A stretch of DNA of 64,000 bases from Alphaproteobacteria bacterium (GTDB lineage Bacteria; Pseudomonadota; Alphaproteobacteria; CALKHQ01). The stretch spans positions 186,001 through 250,000 of the forward strand of contig JAWKYB010000007.1 in assembly GCA_041396705.1 (NCBI GenBank), written 5' to 3'. A program made the translations under genes and the position numbers. Below are positions 47,188 through 55,471 of this stretch, piece after piece (position 1 is the first letter of the stretch; each line of letters opens with the position of its first letter). The notes below the pieces were generated by a model that was not told the DNA's origin, did not search any database, and saw only the letters and a list, made by a program, of their open reading frames with translations.

Positions 47188-48134
47188 CCTTCCAGGGCGG
47201 CGTTGTAGGCGACGTAGACGGCTTCCGCCTGGCCGGCGGCCTCGGCGAAGCGTTCGACGCGATCGACCAGCTCGATGAAGCTCTTCGGGGTGTCGTCGTC
47301 GAGGGCCTGGGCCAACGCAGCGTGGGCGATCTCGAGCCGGCGCAGGGCCTCGGACGGGTCGCTGGCGCGCAGGGCGTCGAGGTTGTTGGACAGCGCCACC
47401 GCCAGCTCGCCGGCGGCATAGCGGTCGCCGGCCCCGGTGCGGTTGAACAGGGCGATGGTCGCCTCGATCTCCTGCGGTCCGCGGGCCAGCCGTGCGGCGT
47501 GGGCGGCGGCGACGTCGGCCGCCAGCGCTGCGGCGAGCTGCGCGACCGCGGGATCGGTGCCGGCGACGACCGCGCGCAGCGCCTCGATGCGCGCGAGGTC
47601 GCCATAGACCCCGGCCAGCAGGTCGCCGACCATGGTCACCGCCTCGGCCGGGCGTGGCATTGCGGCGGCACCGGGCAGCGCCTCGGCCGCCGCCGCCAGC
47701 GTGCGGCCCCGATACTCGGCGTCGAAAGCGGCGGCACGCAGCGGATCGCCGTCCTCGGCCTCGAGCACGGCCTGCAGTGCGCCGACATAGGCCGTCAGCG
47801 CGTCCATCGCCGCACGACGCTGGGCCGCCTGCGCCGCATCGACGGCGAAACCGGCCTGGGCCTTGGCCCAGATCTCGGCACAGCGGCCGGACGACGGATC
47901 GATCAGCGACCGGTCGAGGGCGTCGCCGGACATCACCGCCGCAGCAAGGCAGGCCTGCCGCCGCGAATCCGGCGTGTCCTCGAACGGGCTGATCACGTCC
48001 TCGACCACCGCGGCGGTCTGGCCGGTGGCCGTGTTCAGCGTCGCCAATGGCTCGGCGTATTTCGTCGGGTCGGTGCAGGCGGCCAGCGCAAGCGCCGCGA
48101 CCACGGCCGCCGTCCCCGGTGCAAGCTGTGTCAT
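47184..48134 (-). CDS. Lipoprotein of unknown function
   Basis: A 316-residue protein with a lipoprotein signal: MTQLAPGTAAVVAALALAAC, with the lipidated cysteine at 20, followed by TDPTKYAEPLATLNTATGQTAA. The rest is alanine-rich and predicted all-helical, with several amphipathic repeats, which suggests a helical bundle in the periplasm. There is a further cysteine pair (C around 77 and 97) that might form a disulfide. I cannot assign a family. ATG 48134 is chosen because the longer frame hides the signal. Confidence 0.65.
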   Translation of the reverse strand: MTQLAPGTAAVVAALALAACTDPTKYAEPLATLNTATGQTAAVVEDVISPFEDTPDSRRQACLAAAVMSGDALDRSLIDPSSGRCAEIWAKAQAGFAVDAAQAAQRRAAMDALTAYVGALQAVLEAEDGDPLRAAAFDAEYRGRTLAAAAEALPGAAAMPRPAEAVTMVGDLLAGVYGDLARIEALRAVVAGTDPAVAQLAAALAADVAAAHAARLARGPQEIEATIALFNRTGAGDRYAAGELAVALSNNLDALRASDPSEALRRLEIAHAALAQALDDDTPKSFIELVDRVERFAEAAGQAEAVYVAYNAALEG

Positions 48135-48273
48135 GGTGTCCCCACGCATCAGACCGTTGCCGTGCACGCTACCAGCGGGTGATGTACAAATCCTAATACA
48201 CCGGCCCGGGCACCGACACTTCAAGTGAATTATGGCGTGGGCATGATCGGATGCCCGGCTGCACCGCCGGCGG

Positions 48274-48651
48274 CTACGGTCCGGGCAGGCGGATGGCCTT
48301 GCCGGCCTCGTCGACGGCGACCAGGGCAAAGCGGCCGCTGGCGCAGGAGGTGCGCGCGCCGGTCAGCAGGTCCTCGGCAACCAGCTCCGCCTCGACGGTG
48401 ACGGTCGATCCGGACGCCTCCACCACGCGACCGATCAGCTCCACCAGCCGGCCCTGCGGCGCCGGCGCGGTGAAGGCGATGTCGGTGCTGGCCCGCAGCA
48501 CCAGGCGGGCGCGGGTATGGCGGGTGGCGGCGACGAAGGCGATCCGCGCCAGTGCCGCCAGCTCGTCGCCGGCGAACATCGTGCCGTAGTGATTGGTCGT
48601 ACGCGGGAACACCAGGTCGACGGAGCGCACTTCGGTCAGGGCTTGGCTCAT
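48274..48651 (-). CDS. Acyl-CoA thioesterase (hot-dog fold)
   Basis: A 125-residue single hot-dog domain of the YciA/BFIT acyl-CoA hydrolase type. The signature is LVFPRTTNHYGTMFAGDELAALARIAFVAATRH, with the catalytic N-x-x-G-x-x-x-G-x-x region; STDIAFTAPAPQGRLVELIGRV is the second conserved strand pair. It cleaves acyl-CoAs; chain-length preference is unknown. It is divergent from the KDG kinase gene. Confidence 0.85.
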   Translation of the reverse strand: MSQALTEVRSVDLVFPRTTNHYGTMFAGDELAALARIAFVAATRHTRARLVLRASTDIAFTAPAPQGRLVELIGRVVEASGSTVTVEAELVAEDLLTGARTSCASGRFALVAVDEAGKAIRLPGP

Positions 48652-48778
48652 ACGGCACGTCCTGCGGTCGCGGTGGCGGGTAGGGCGCTGACAGCGGCCG
48701 CCAAACTGCCTAAGGTCGCGCCGCATAACAAGGGGCTGCGGACAGTGTGCGCGGCCCCGCATCCGCACCGGAACGACC

Positions 48779-49720
48779 ATGGCCGAACCGCCGCTCCGCC
48801 TCGCCTGCATCGGCGAGTGCATGATCGAACTGACCGCCCGCGACGCCCGCACGCTGGACCTGCGCTTCGGCGGCGACACGCTCAACACCGCAGTCTATGC
48901 CGCGCGCCGGCTGCGGCAGGCCGGCCGCTTCGCGCAGGTCGACTATGTCACCGCCCTGGGCGACGACCCCTATTCCGACTGGATGGTGCAGAGCTGGGCG
49001 GACGAAGGGGTAGGCACCGGCACGGTGCTGCGCCTGCCCGGCCGGCTGCCGGGGCTGTACATGATCCGCACCGACGACAGGGGCGAGCGGACCTTCCACT
49101 ACTGGCGCTCGGCTGCGGCGGCGCGCGACCTGTTGCGGGCGCCGCGGATGGCGGATATCGCCCGCGACCTCCGCGCCTACGACATGATCTATCTGTCCGG
49201 CATCACGCTGTCGATCTTCGACGCCGAGTCGCGCGCCATGCTGTTCGACCTGCTGGACGACGTCAGGCGCGTCGGGGCGCTGGTCGCCTTCGACGCCAAC
49301 TTCCGCCCGCGCGGCTGGCCCGACGTGGAGGAGGCGCGCAAGACCATGGCGGCGGCCTGGCGGCGGACCGACATCGGGCTGCCGACGTTCGGCGACGAGC
49401 AGATGCTGTTCGGCGATGCGGACCCCGACGCCACCATCGCGCGGCTGCAGATGCTTGGCGTCCGCGAGGTGGTGGTCAAGCGCGACCGCGCTCCGTGCGT
49501 GATCGACCGCGCCGGCATGCGCTGGGAGATTCCTGCGGAATCGGTGGCCAAACCTGTGGACACCACCGCGGCCGGCGACAGCTTCAACGGCGCCTATCTG
49601 TCTGCCCGGCTGTGCGATGCGCTGCCGGCCGATGCCGCCCATGCCGGCCATCGCGTGGCGGCGGCGGTGATCCAGCATCCGGGCGCGATCATCCCGCTGG
49701 CGGCGATGCCGGCCACCTGA
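48779..49720 (+). CDS. kdgK: 2-dehydro-3-deoxygluconokinase (PfkB family)
   Basis: Phosphorylates 2-keto-3-deoxygluconate, feeding the Entner-Doudoroff route. The 313-residue protein has the PfkB fold: IGECMIEL and GGDTLNTAVYAARRL at the start, HYWRSAAAARDL and DMIYLSGITLSIF in the substrate region (as in KdgK), and DTTAAGDSFNGAYLSA with the catalytic aspartate near the C-terminus. Substrate is inferred from these KdgK-like features; a related sugar kinase is possible. Confidence 0.85.
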   Translation: MAEPPLRLACIGECMIELTARDARTLDLRFGGDTLNTAVYAARRLRQAGRFAQVDYVTALGDDPYSDWMVQSWADEGVGTGTVLRLPGRLPGLYMIRTDDRGERTFHYWRSAAAARDLLRAPRMADIARDLRAYDMIYLSGITLSIFDAESRAMLFDLLDDVRRVGALVAFDANFRPRGWPDVEEARKTMAAAWRRTDIGLPTFGDEQMLFGDADPDATIARLQMLGVREVVVKRDRAPCVIDRAGMRWEIPAESVAKPVDTTAAGDSFNGAYLSARLCDALPADAAHAGHRVAAAVIQHPGAIIPLAAMPAT

Positions 49721-49833
49721 ACCGCCGCCCCGCCGACGCAAGGGCTTGCGTACGGGAACCGTCCGCCGCACCATCCGTTTACTAACGTCGGACTCGGCCC
49801 GAGCCGCGGCCGCACAGGCGGGAGCTTTGACGG

Positions 49834-50358
49834 ATGGCCTCCATCGGATCGACGGCCCTCGGCATCGCCGGCCTCGGCTTCGCGCTGACGATGGCCGGGT
49901 GCCAGGCCGCGCGCGGCCCCTCGGACGGCACCGGCCGGCAGGCCGGCGCGACCGCCGCCGTCGCGACCGGCGTGCCGCCGGCCACCCCGGCGTCCTGCAC
50001 CGCCGACCTCGGCGCGCCGGCCGAGATCGGCGACGGCGGCCTGCAGCTCGTCGAGCGCCTGCGCGGCGAGACGCCGGGCTCCGAGCCCTTCGTGACCGCC
50101 GCCCTGCTGGCCGGCGCGCGTGCCGCCGCCGCGGGCACGTGGGAGCGCGCCTATGCCTTCTGCGCCCTGGTGCCGGACAGCGCGGCCTACGACCAGACCA
50201 AGGAGGCCGGACTGTGCCGCGCGCGTGCGGCGCTCGCGCTGGACGACGCCCATCTTCCGTGCGCGCTGGCGCTGGCCGGCCAGTGGGCGGCCGAGCAGGG
50301 CCGCATCGGCCTCGGTCTTGCCACCCCTGCGGCGGCGGAGGAGCCGCCGGCCAGTTGA
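49834..50358 (+). CDS. Lipoprotein or exported protein of unknown function
   Basis: A 174-residue protein with the signal IAGLGFALTMAGCQ, lipidated cysteine likely at 23. The mature part begins with an Ala/Thr/Gly-rich linker, then a helical region with four cysteines (SCTADLG, AFCALVP, GLCRARA, LPCALALA), probably two disulfides. The spacing looks like a helical-hairpin repeat (Sel1/TPR-like) but I would not insist. It precedes two cytochrome c genes by 83 bp and may be in their operon. Confidence 0.55.
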   Translation: MASIGSTALGIAGLGFALTMAGCQAARGPSDGTGRQAGATAAVATGVPPATPASCTADLGAPAEIGDGGLQLVERLRGETPGSEPFVTAALLAGARAAAAGTWERAYAFCALVPDSAAYDQTKEAGLCRARAALALDDAHLPCALALAGQWAAEQGRIGLGLATPAAAEEPPAS

Positions 50359-50441
50359 TCCGGGTCAACGCGACGCCGCGCCATCGCGTCCATCTTGTGC
50401 CGATCGATCTACGCTTGGCGGCGCGGCAATGGGGGGCGGCG

Positions 50442-50789
50442 ATGCGGGCCGATGGACTGAGTTCGAACGCGATCCGGGCGATGCTGGTCGCCGCGCTGGT
50501 CGGCGCGGGCGGCGCGACGGCGCTGGCCCAGGGCAATCCGGAGTTGGCGCAGCCGCTGGTGGAGACGCGCTGCGCCGCCTGCCATGAGGTGCCTGGAATG
50601 GCGCCGCCGGCCGTGGCCGCACCGGACCACGGGCCGTCTTTCCTGGAGATCGCGGCCGACACGCAGACCTACTCGCGGGCGTGGCTGACCAGCTTTCTGC
50701 GGCGGCCGCACTACCCGATGACGACTTTCATCCTGACACCGGTCGAGGTGGACAATATCGTCTCGTTCATCCTGCAACTGCGGGACTGA
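50442..50789 (+). CDS. Small exported cytochrome c, paralog 1
   Basis: A 115-residue monoheme cytochrome c with a signal peptide ending about TALAQG. The heme motif is C-AA-CH in ETRCAACHEVPG; a likely axial methionine lies in HYPMTTF. It shares LTxFL, xPHxxx and DNxVxFIxxLR with the next gene. ATG 50442 is inferred from the signal peptide; GGGGGGCGG lies close upstream. A general periplasmic electron carrier; partner unknown. Confidence 0.85.
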   Translation: MRADGLSSNAIRAMLVAALVGAGGATALAQGNPELAQPLVETRCAACHEVPGMAPPAVAAPDHGPSFLEIAADTQTYSRAWLTSFLRRPHYPMTTFILTPVEVDNIVSFILQLRD

Positions 50790-50820
50790 CGGAACCGGTG
50801 TCACGGCGGAGGAGGCGACG

Positions 50821-51207
50821 ATGAATGCGGTCGGAGCGATTGCAGCGCGTGACACGGTGCGAGCGGCGGCGACCGCTCGCCGCGCGGCTCGGGCGGGCCT
50901 GGCGTTGGCCGCCATCGCCTTGCTGGCCGGCCCGGCCCGGGCGGAGGGCGATGTCGAGGCGGCACGCCCGATCATCGCCGATCGCTGCACGGTGTGCCAT
51001 CACGTGCCCGGCTATCCGGCGCCGCAATACACCGCCGGCGGTGCCGCCGCCAGCTTCCAGGACATCGCCGACGGCAGCCAGTACGACACGCCGGAGAAGC
51101 TGACCGCCTTCCTGCACCAGCCGCACTTCATCATCCCGGGCTTCAGCCTGTCCGACGAGGACATCGACAACCTCGTCGCCTTCATCGTCGCGCTGCGGCA
51201 CGAATAG
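50821..51207 (+). CDS. Small exported cytochrome c, paralog 2
   Basis: A 128-residue monoheme cytochrome c. The signal peptide (LALAAIALLAGPARAEG) is preceded by a long basic N-terminal region. The heme motif is C-TV-CH in DRCTVCHHVPG. The methionine position used in paralog 1 is replaced by HFIIPGF, so the sixth ligand may differ. GGAGG lies a few bases before the ATG. It follows paralog 1 by 31 bp. Confidence 0.87.
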   Translation: MNAVGAIAARDTVRAAATARRAARAGLALAAIALLAGPARAEGDVEAARPIIADRCTVCHHVPGYPAPQYTAGGAAASFQDIADGSQYDTPEKLTAFLHQPHFIIPGFSLSDEDIDNLVAFIVALRHE

Positions 51208-51209
51208 AC

Positions 51210-51243
51210 GCGGCCGGCCCCGCCGGGCGGCAGGGCCGGCCGC
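51210..51243. terminator. Strong hairpin between the cytochrome and RTX genes
   Basis: GCGGCCGGCCC (51210-51220) pairs with GGGCCGGCCGC (51233-51243), an 11-bp perfect stem with a 12-nt loop, between two convergent stop codons. No T-run. Confidence 0.55.
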
Positions 51244-51257
51244 AGCGATCCTGAAGG

Positions 51258-52601
51258 TCAGAGCACGAAGTCGTTCAGCGGGTCGAGCTGGCCGCCGCTG
51301 ACGCCCTGCAGGAAGACGCTGTTGTCGCCGATGGTGATCAGCGTGCCGGCCATGTTGTTGGTGATGACCAGGTCGGCATAGCCGATGCCCAGGGCCGAGA
51401 AGTCGAGCTGGTCCGCGCCCGGCTTGAAATCCTTGACGATGTCGTGGCCGAACGCGCCCTCGAACAGGAAGGTGTCGTTGCCGAAGCCGCCGATCAGCAT
51501 GTCGTCGCCCAGCGCGCCGTTCAGCTCGTCGTCGCCGGCGGCGCCGTCCAGCGTGTTGTCCAGCTCGTTGCCGGTCAGGAAATCGGCGTAGCCGGAACCC
51601 TCGACATTCTCGAACTCGCCGATCAGGTCGCCCTGGGCGTCGCCGCCGGCGGCGGCGTTGTAGCAGGCGTCGGCCGGCGCCAGGCAGACGAAGACGCCGC
51701 CGGACGAGCCCGCATAGGACACGGTATCGATGCCATCGCCGCCGAGCAGCAGGTCGGCGCCGGCGCCGCCGTTGATCCAGTCGTTGCCATCGCCGCCCCA
51801 GGCATAGTCGTCGCCGTCGCCGGCATAGATGGTGTCGTCGCCGTAGAGCGGCACGGTGACCACCAGCCCGTTGGCGGTCTCGTAGCTGTACCAGCCGTCA
51901 CCGACGATGTAGTCGTTGCCGTCGCCGCCCCAGATCCAGTCGTCCTCGCCGCCGCCCCAGATCTGGTCGCCCTCGCTGCCGCCGTCGATGAAGTCGTTGC
52001 CGAAGCCGCCGTACAGCCAGTCGATGCCGCTGCCGCCGAACAGGAAGTCGTCGCCGTCTCGGCCCTCCAGCTTGTCGTCGCCGGCCTGGCCGTTGATGGT
52101 GTCGTCGCCGTCGCCGGCAAAGACCCAGTCGTTACCCTCGCCCATGTCGATGAAGTCGTTGCCGGCGCCGACCTCCTCCAGCGTCCAAAACCGGTCGTCG
52201 CCGGCACCGCCATAGGCGGTGTCGTTGCCGGCGTCGCCATAGAGATGGTCGTTGCCCTCGCCGCCGTAGAGCAGGTCGTCGCCGTCGCCGCCATAGAGCA
52301 GGTCGTCGCCCGCCTCGCCATACAGGGTGTCGTAGCCGGCGTCGCCGCTGATCAGGTCCTTGCCGTTGCCGCCATAGGCGCGGTCGTCGCCGTTGCCGCC
52401 GCTGACATGGTCGTCGCCTTCGCCGCCCTCGAGCAGGTCGTCGCCGTCCCAGCCGTAGATGTTGTCGTTGCCGCCGAGGCCGCGGATGTAGTCCCCCTTC
52501 GATGTACCTGGCAGGTGCTCGGCGGCCTCCGTGCCGGTGATCGGGTTGAGGATCTTCAGTCGGATGATGGGCATTTTCCGTTTGCTCCGTTCGGGCGCCA
52601 T
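51258..52601 (-). CDS. RTX (hemolysin-type) calcium-binding repeat protein
   Basis: A 447-residue protein made largely of GGxGxDxLx nonapeptide repeats (for example LYGGDGDDLLYGGEGNDHLYG), which wind into a calcium-loaded beta roll. At least eight repeats are contiguous at the N-terminal side and more follow after a variable insertion near residues 260-360. The C-terminal DIVKDFKPGADQLDFSALGIG and hydrophobic end resemble type I secretion signals. There is no N-terminal signal peptide, as expected. No type I secretion genes are near. Two ATGs (52601, 52574) are possible; 52601 has GGAG at better spacing. No enzymatic domain is recognised. Confidence 0.85.
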   Translation of the reverse strand: MAPERSKRKMPIIRLKILNPITGTEAAEHLPGTSKGDYIRGLGGNDNIYGWDGDDLLEGGEGDDHVSGGNGDDRAYGGNGKDLISGDAGYDTLYGEAGDDLLYGGDGDDLLYGGEGNDHLYGDAGNDTAYGGAGDDRFWTLEEVGAGNDFIDMGEGNDWVFAGDGDDTINGQAGDDKLEGRDGDDFLFGGSGIDWLYGGFGNDFIDGGSEGDQIWGGGEDDWIWGGDGNDYIVGDGWYSYETANGLVVTVPLYGDDTIYAGDGDDYAWGGDGNDWINGGAGADLLLGGDGIDTVSYAGSSGGVFVCLAPADACYNAAAGGDAQGDLIGEFENVEGSGYADFLTGNELDNTLDGAAGDDELNGALGDDMLIGGFGNDTFLFEGAFGHDIVKDFKPGADQLDFSALGIGYADLVITNNMAGTLITIGDNSVFLQGVSGGQLDPLNDFVL

Positions 52602-52713
52602 GAGCGGCTCCGATTGCGCAGAAGTCGCTGGCGCATGAACGGCGGTTCATGTTCCGGAGAAAAATGTCCGGGCGGCCGCGGCAGGCGTGGCGCCGCCCCC
52701 GGCTTTGCGGCGG

Positions 52714-53655
52714 TCAGGTGAAGAAATAGCGGGTGACGTGAAAAAACAGCGGCGCGGCGAAGGCGATCGAATCGACCCGGTCGAGCATGCCGCCGTGACC
52801 GCCGATCATCTGGCCCCAGTCCTTGACCCCGAGGTCGCGCTTGATCGCCGACAGCACCAGGCTGCCGAAGAAACCGGCGACCACGATCACCGTGCTCATC
52901 GCGGCCGACTGCAGCGGCGAAAACGGCGTGACGAACCACAGACCGGTGCCGCAGGCGATGGCGAGCGCGCCGCCGCCGATCAGGCCCTCGACGGTCTTCG
53001 ACGGGCTGAGCCGCGGCGCCACCGGCCTGCGGCCGAACAGCTTGCCGACCACATACTGGAACACGTCGCTGAGTTGCACGACGACGACCAGATACAGCAG
53101 CAGCATGGCCGGCGGTGCGTTGTGGCCGGGGACGACCAGGATCAGCAGCGCGGCGGCATGGCTGATGGCATAGACGGCCAGCATCAGCCCCCATTGCATG
53201 ACGGCGCTGCGGGCCAGGAACTGCCGGGTGTCGCCGCCGACCGCGGACGCGACCGGCAGCGCCAGGAACACGTAGACCGGGATGAAGATCGCGAACAGCC
53301 CGTACCAGCCGGCGGCGATCAGGACATACTGCGCCGGGATCACGACGAAGAACGACAGGAACAGCGTGACGCGGTCGCCCGGCCGGGTGCGGATCAGGGT
53401 CAGGAACTCGCGCAGCGCCAGGAACGAGATCAGCGCGAACAGGACCATGGTCGCGGTCGTGCCGGCGGCCAGCACCGCCGCGAAGATCGCCGCCATGATC
53501 CACCACGAGCGGATCCGGTCGTTCAGGTTCTGCACCGTGGCCCGTGCCTGTGGGGTGACGACGGCGCGCCTCAGCGTCGCGCCGACGGCGGATGCCAGCG
53601 CCAGCAGCGCGACGATGCCGCCGGCCAGCCAGACGAACGACCCGTCCAGTGTCAT
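52714..53655 (-). CDS. Phosphatidate cytidylyltransferase-like protein (CdsA family)
   Basis: A 313-residue integral membrane protein with about eight helices. The CdsA signature region is PRLSPSKTVEGLIGGGALAIACG, and DLGVKDWGQMIGGHGGMLDRVDSIAFAAPLFFH completes it with the two catalytic aspartates. It makes CDP-diacylglycerol from phosphatidate and CTP. Third gene of an operon with a CDP-alcohol transferase and an acyltransferase; this set looks like a paralog group (YnbB type), and a second housekeeping cdsA is expected elsewhere. It overlaps the acyltransferase stop by 4 bases. Confidence 0.9.
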   Translation of the reverse strand: MTLDGSFVWLAGGIVALLALASAVGATLRRAVVTPQARATVQNLNDRIRSWWIMAAIFAAVLAAGTTATMVLFALISFLALREFLTLIRTRPGDRVTLFLSFFVVIPAQYVLIAAGWYGLFAIFIPVYVFLALPVASAVGGDTRQFLARSAVMQWGLMLAVYAISHAAALLILVVPGHNAPPAMLLLYLVVVVQLSDVFQYVVGKLFGRRPVAPRLSPSKTVEGLIGGGALAIACGTGLWFVTPFSPLQSAAMSTVIVVAGFFGSLVLSAIKRDLGVKDWGQMIGGHGGMLDRVDSIAFAAPLFFHVTRYFFT

Positions 53656-54281
53656 CGGCCATGCTCCGTCGCTTCGTGCGGTTCGGCGAGCCCGGCCAGT
53701 GCCGCGCGGGCGCGTTCCAGGAAGGCCGGCTTGGTCTCCCCCGGCATCAGTGCCAAAGGCGCGCCCACCGTCAGCGTGCACAGCAGCGGCACCAGCAGCA
53801 GGCTGCCTTTCGGCAGCACGCGATGCAGGTTCTCCACATGCACCGGCACCAGCTCCACATGCGGGAACCGGCGGGCCAGGTGGAACAGCCCGCCGCGGAA
53901 CGGGGCGATGGCGCCCTCGCCGCGGGTGCCCTCGGGAAACAGGATCAGCGACTCGCCGGCGGCAAGCGCGCGGGCGGGCAGGTCCAGCGGATCGGCGGCG
54001 CCGTGCGGTTTGCGCTCGACGAGCACCGCGCCGAGGCAGCGCTCGGCAAGGAAACGCCGGGCGGGGCTGCGGGACCAGTAGTCGCGGGCCGCGACCGGAT
54101 GGGTCCGGTCGCGATCGCCGCGCGGCAGCGCCGCCAGGATGACCAGCGTGTCGAGGTGGCTGCTGTGGTTGGCGAAGTAGATGCGGGCGGCATCGGACGG
54201 CCCGCAACCCTGCCAGCGCGCGTGGGCGCCGACCAGCAGGCGCACCAGGCCCAGCAGCAGCGCGCGGATCAGCCGCGGCAT
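53652..54281 (-). CDS. 1-acyl-glycerol-3-phosphate acyltransferase-like protein (PlsC family)
   Basis: A 209-residue membrane-associated acyltransferase. The catalytic HX4D motif appears as NHSSHLD, and the glycerol-phosphate-binding motif as FPEGTRGEG. An N-terminal hydrophobic helix (LIRALLLGLVRLLVGA) anchors it. It would make phosphatidate for the adjacent CdsA-like enzyme. It overlaps the CDP-alcohol transferase gene by 13 bp. Confidence 0.9.
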   Translation of the reverse strand: MPRLIRALLLGLVRLLVGAHARWQGCGPSDAARIYFANHSSHLDTLVILAALPRGDRDRTHPVAARDYWSRSPARRFLAERCLGAVLVERKPHGAADPLDLPARALAAGESLILFPEGTRGEGAIAPFRGGLFHLARRFPHVELVPVHVENLHRVLPKGSLLLVPLLCTLTVGAPLALMPGETKPAFLERARAALAGLAEPHEATEHGR

Positions 54282-54922
54282 GACAGTGCCGCGGCCAGAG
54301 TCCGCGTCCGGGTGGCGCAGGTGACCAGGCTGCCCAGGCCAATAACGCCGACCGCCACCGCCAGGCCGTGCTGCGTGCCGGTCAGCGCGGTCTCGGCCGC
54401 CGCGGCGAGCAGCCCGGCGGTGAGCGCGGCCATGCGCCGCGGCTTGGACATGATGCCACCGAAATCCTGGGCAAAGCCGAGCGAGCCGCCGAGCATCCGC
54501 AGATAGGCGGTCAGTGCGGCCGCCAGGGCGCCGGCCCAGCCCAGCCACGGCACCCCTGCCGCGTAGCCGGCCGCCACGATCAGCAGGCTGTCGGCGATCC
54601 GGTCGGGGATCTCGTTATAGAGTGTGCCGAGGGCGCTTGCCTTGCCGCCCTCGATGGCGACCATGCCGTCGAGCAGGTTGCACAGCAACCGCAGCTGCAC
54701 CATGGCGGCGGCCAGCGTCAGTCCGACCCATCCGCCCCACAGCGTCAGGGCTGCGCCGCCGCCGGCGAAGACGACCGACGCGAGCGAGATCTGGTTCGGC
54801 GTGACGCTGCTGGCGGCCAGCCGGGCTGCCAGGAGGCGCGCCCACCCGGTCGAGCGGCTGGCAAGCGGCCTGCGAGCCGCTTCGGTGCCGGCGCGGCCGC
54901 TCGCGTCCGTGCTCGCCTTCAT
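54269..54922 (-). CDS. CDP-alcohol phosphatidyltransferase-like protein
   Basis: A 217-residue membrane protein with about six helices. The family motif DxxDGxxAR...GxxxDxxxD is altered: it reads NLLDGMVAIEGG, then GTLYNEIPD. The first and third aspartates are replaced by asparagine and the AR by AI, while the central DG and final D are kept. This variant occurs in a subfamily that I believe is widespread but uncharacterised, so the product is uncertain. AGGGAGG lies 6 bases before ATG 54922. First gene of the lipid operon. Confidence 0.82.
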   Translation of the reverse strand: MKASTDASGRAGTEAARRPLASRSTGWARLLAARLAASSVTPNQISLASVVFAGGGAALTLWGGWVGLTLAAAMVQLRLLCNLLDGMVAIEGGKASALGTLYNEIPDRIADSLLIVAAGYAAGVPWLGWAGALAAALTAYLRMLGGSLGFAQDFGGIMSKPRRMAALTAGLLAAAAETALTGTQHGLAVAVGVIGLGSLVTCATRTRTLAAALSCRG

Positions 54923-54952
54923 CGGGTACCTCCCTGGTTGACTGGGCGTTAA

Positions 54953-54967
54953 ATGAACATCGTTCAT
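54953..54967. promoter_or_regulatory. Palindromic operator-like site before the lipid operon
   Basis: ATGAAC-ATC-GTTCAT is a perfect 6-3-6 dyad, 31 bp upstream of the first gene of the lipid operon, next to an A/T-rich ATATATGG that could hold a -10 box. It is a plausible repressor or activator site. Confidence 0.5.
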
Positions 54968-55471
54968 ATATGGTTGTCCCGAACGCGAGTCGGTAGAGGT
55001 GGGGAAGCAGCACGCAAGGCCACGCAGGGCGGTCGGAGAACGAAGACCCCGGCCGGTTTGATCGTTGCATTGCCCGCGCGTTGCAGGAACGCCGAGGAAT
55101 CATCGCTCTCGCTGCCGGTGCTGGCGCACGAGACCGGACCGCGGTGCGATGTCGGGGACATTGTCAATTTTACGTTCATGCGAGAGGCGAGGCAACCAGC
55201 GGCTCCGGTGGCGCATGTGTCGCCGGCACCGACCGGCCGGTTCATCCGGTCCGACGCCGTCGCGACGCGTCGGTTTGACGGACGACACGCGGCCGGTCGG
55301 TCGTGTCGCATCGGCGGCGATGTGAATTCATTTGTCAGCGCGCCAGCGGCGGGCTGTCATCGGCCGGCGGCAGGCAACGCGATGAACCGAACCGGCCCGC
55401 CGCGCGACCCATGCCATGGCATTGTCTTGGTGCCCGCCGTCGTGCGGGCGCGCGGGAGTGGAGACCGCCCT
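54968..55471. other. Non-coding stretch between the lipid operon and the transglutaminase-fold gene
   Basis: 504 bp. It is open in one frame as an upstream extension of the next gene, but that extension is basic and low-complexity and lacks any domain, so I do not count it as coding. Only promoters are expected here. Confidence 0.4.

Noticed and set aside
54953..54967. LexA (SOS) box before the lipid operon
   Set aside because: Alphaproteobacterial LexA sites are direct repeats of GTTC with a 7-base gap; the site here is an inverted repeat with a 3-base gap.
54953..55471. N-terminal extension of the transglutaminase-fold protein
   Set aside because: The extension has no domain and would hide a good signal peptide that begins at 55472.
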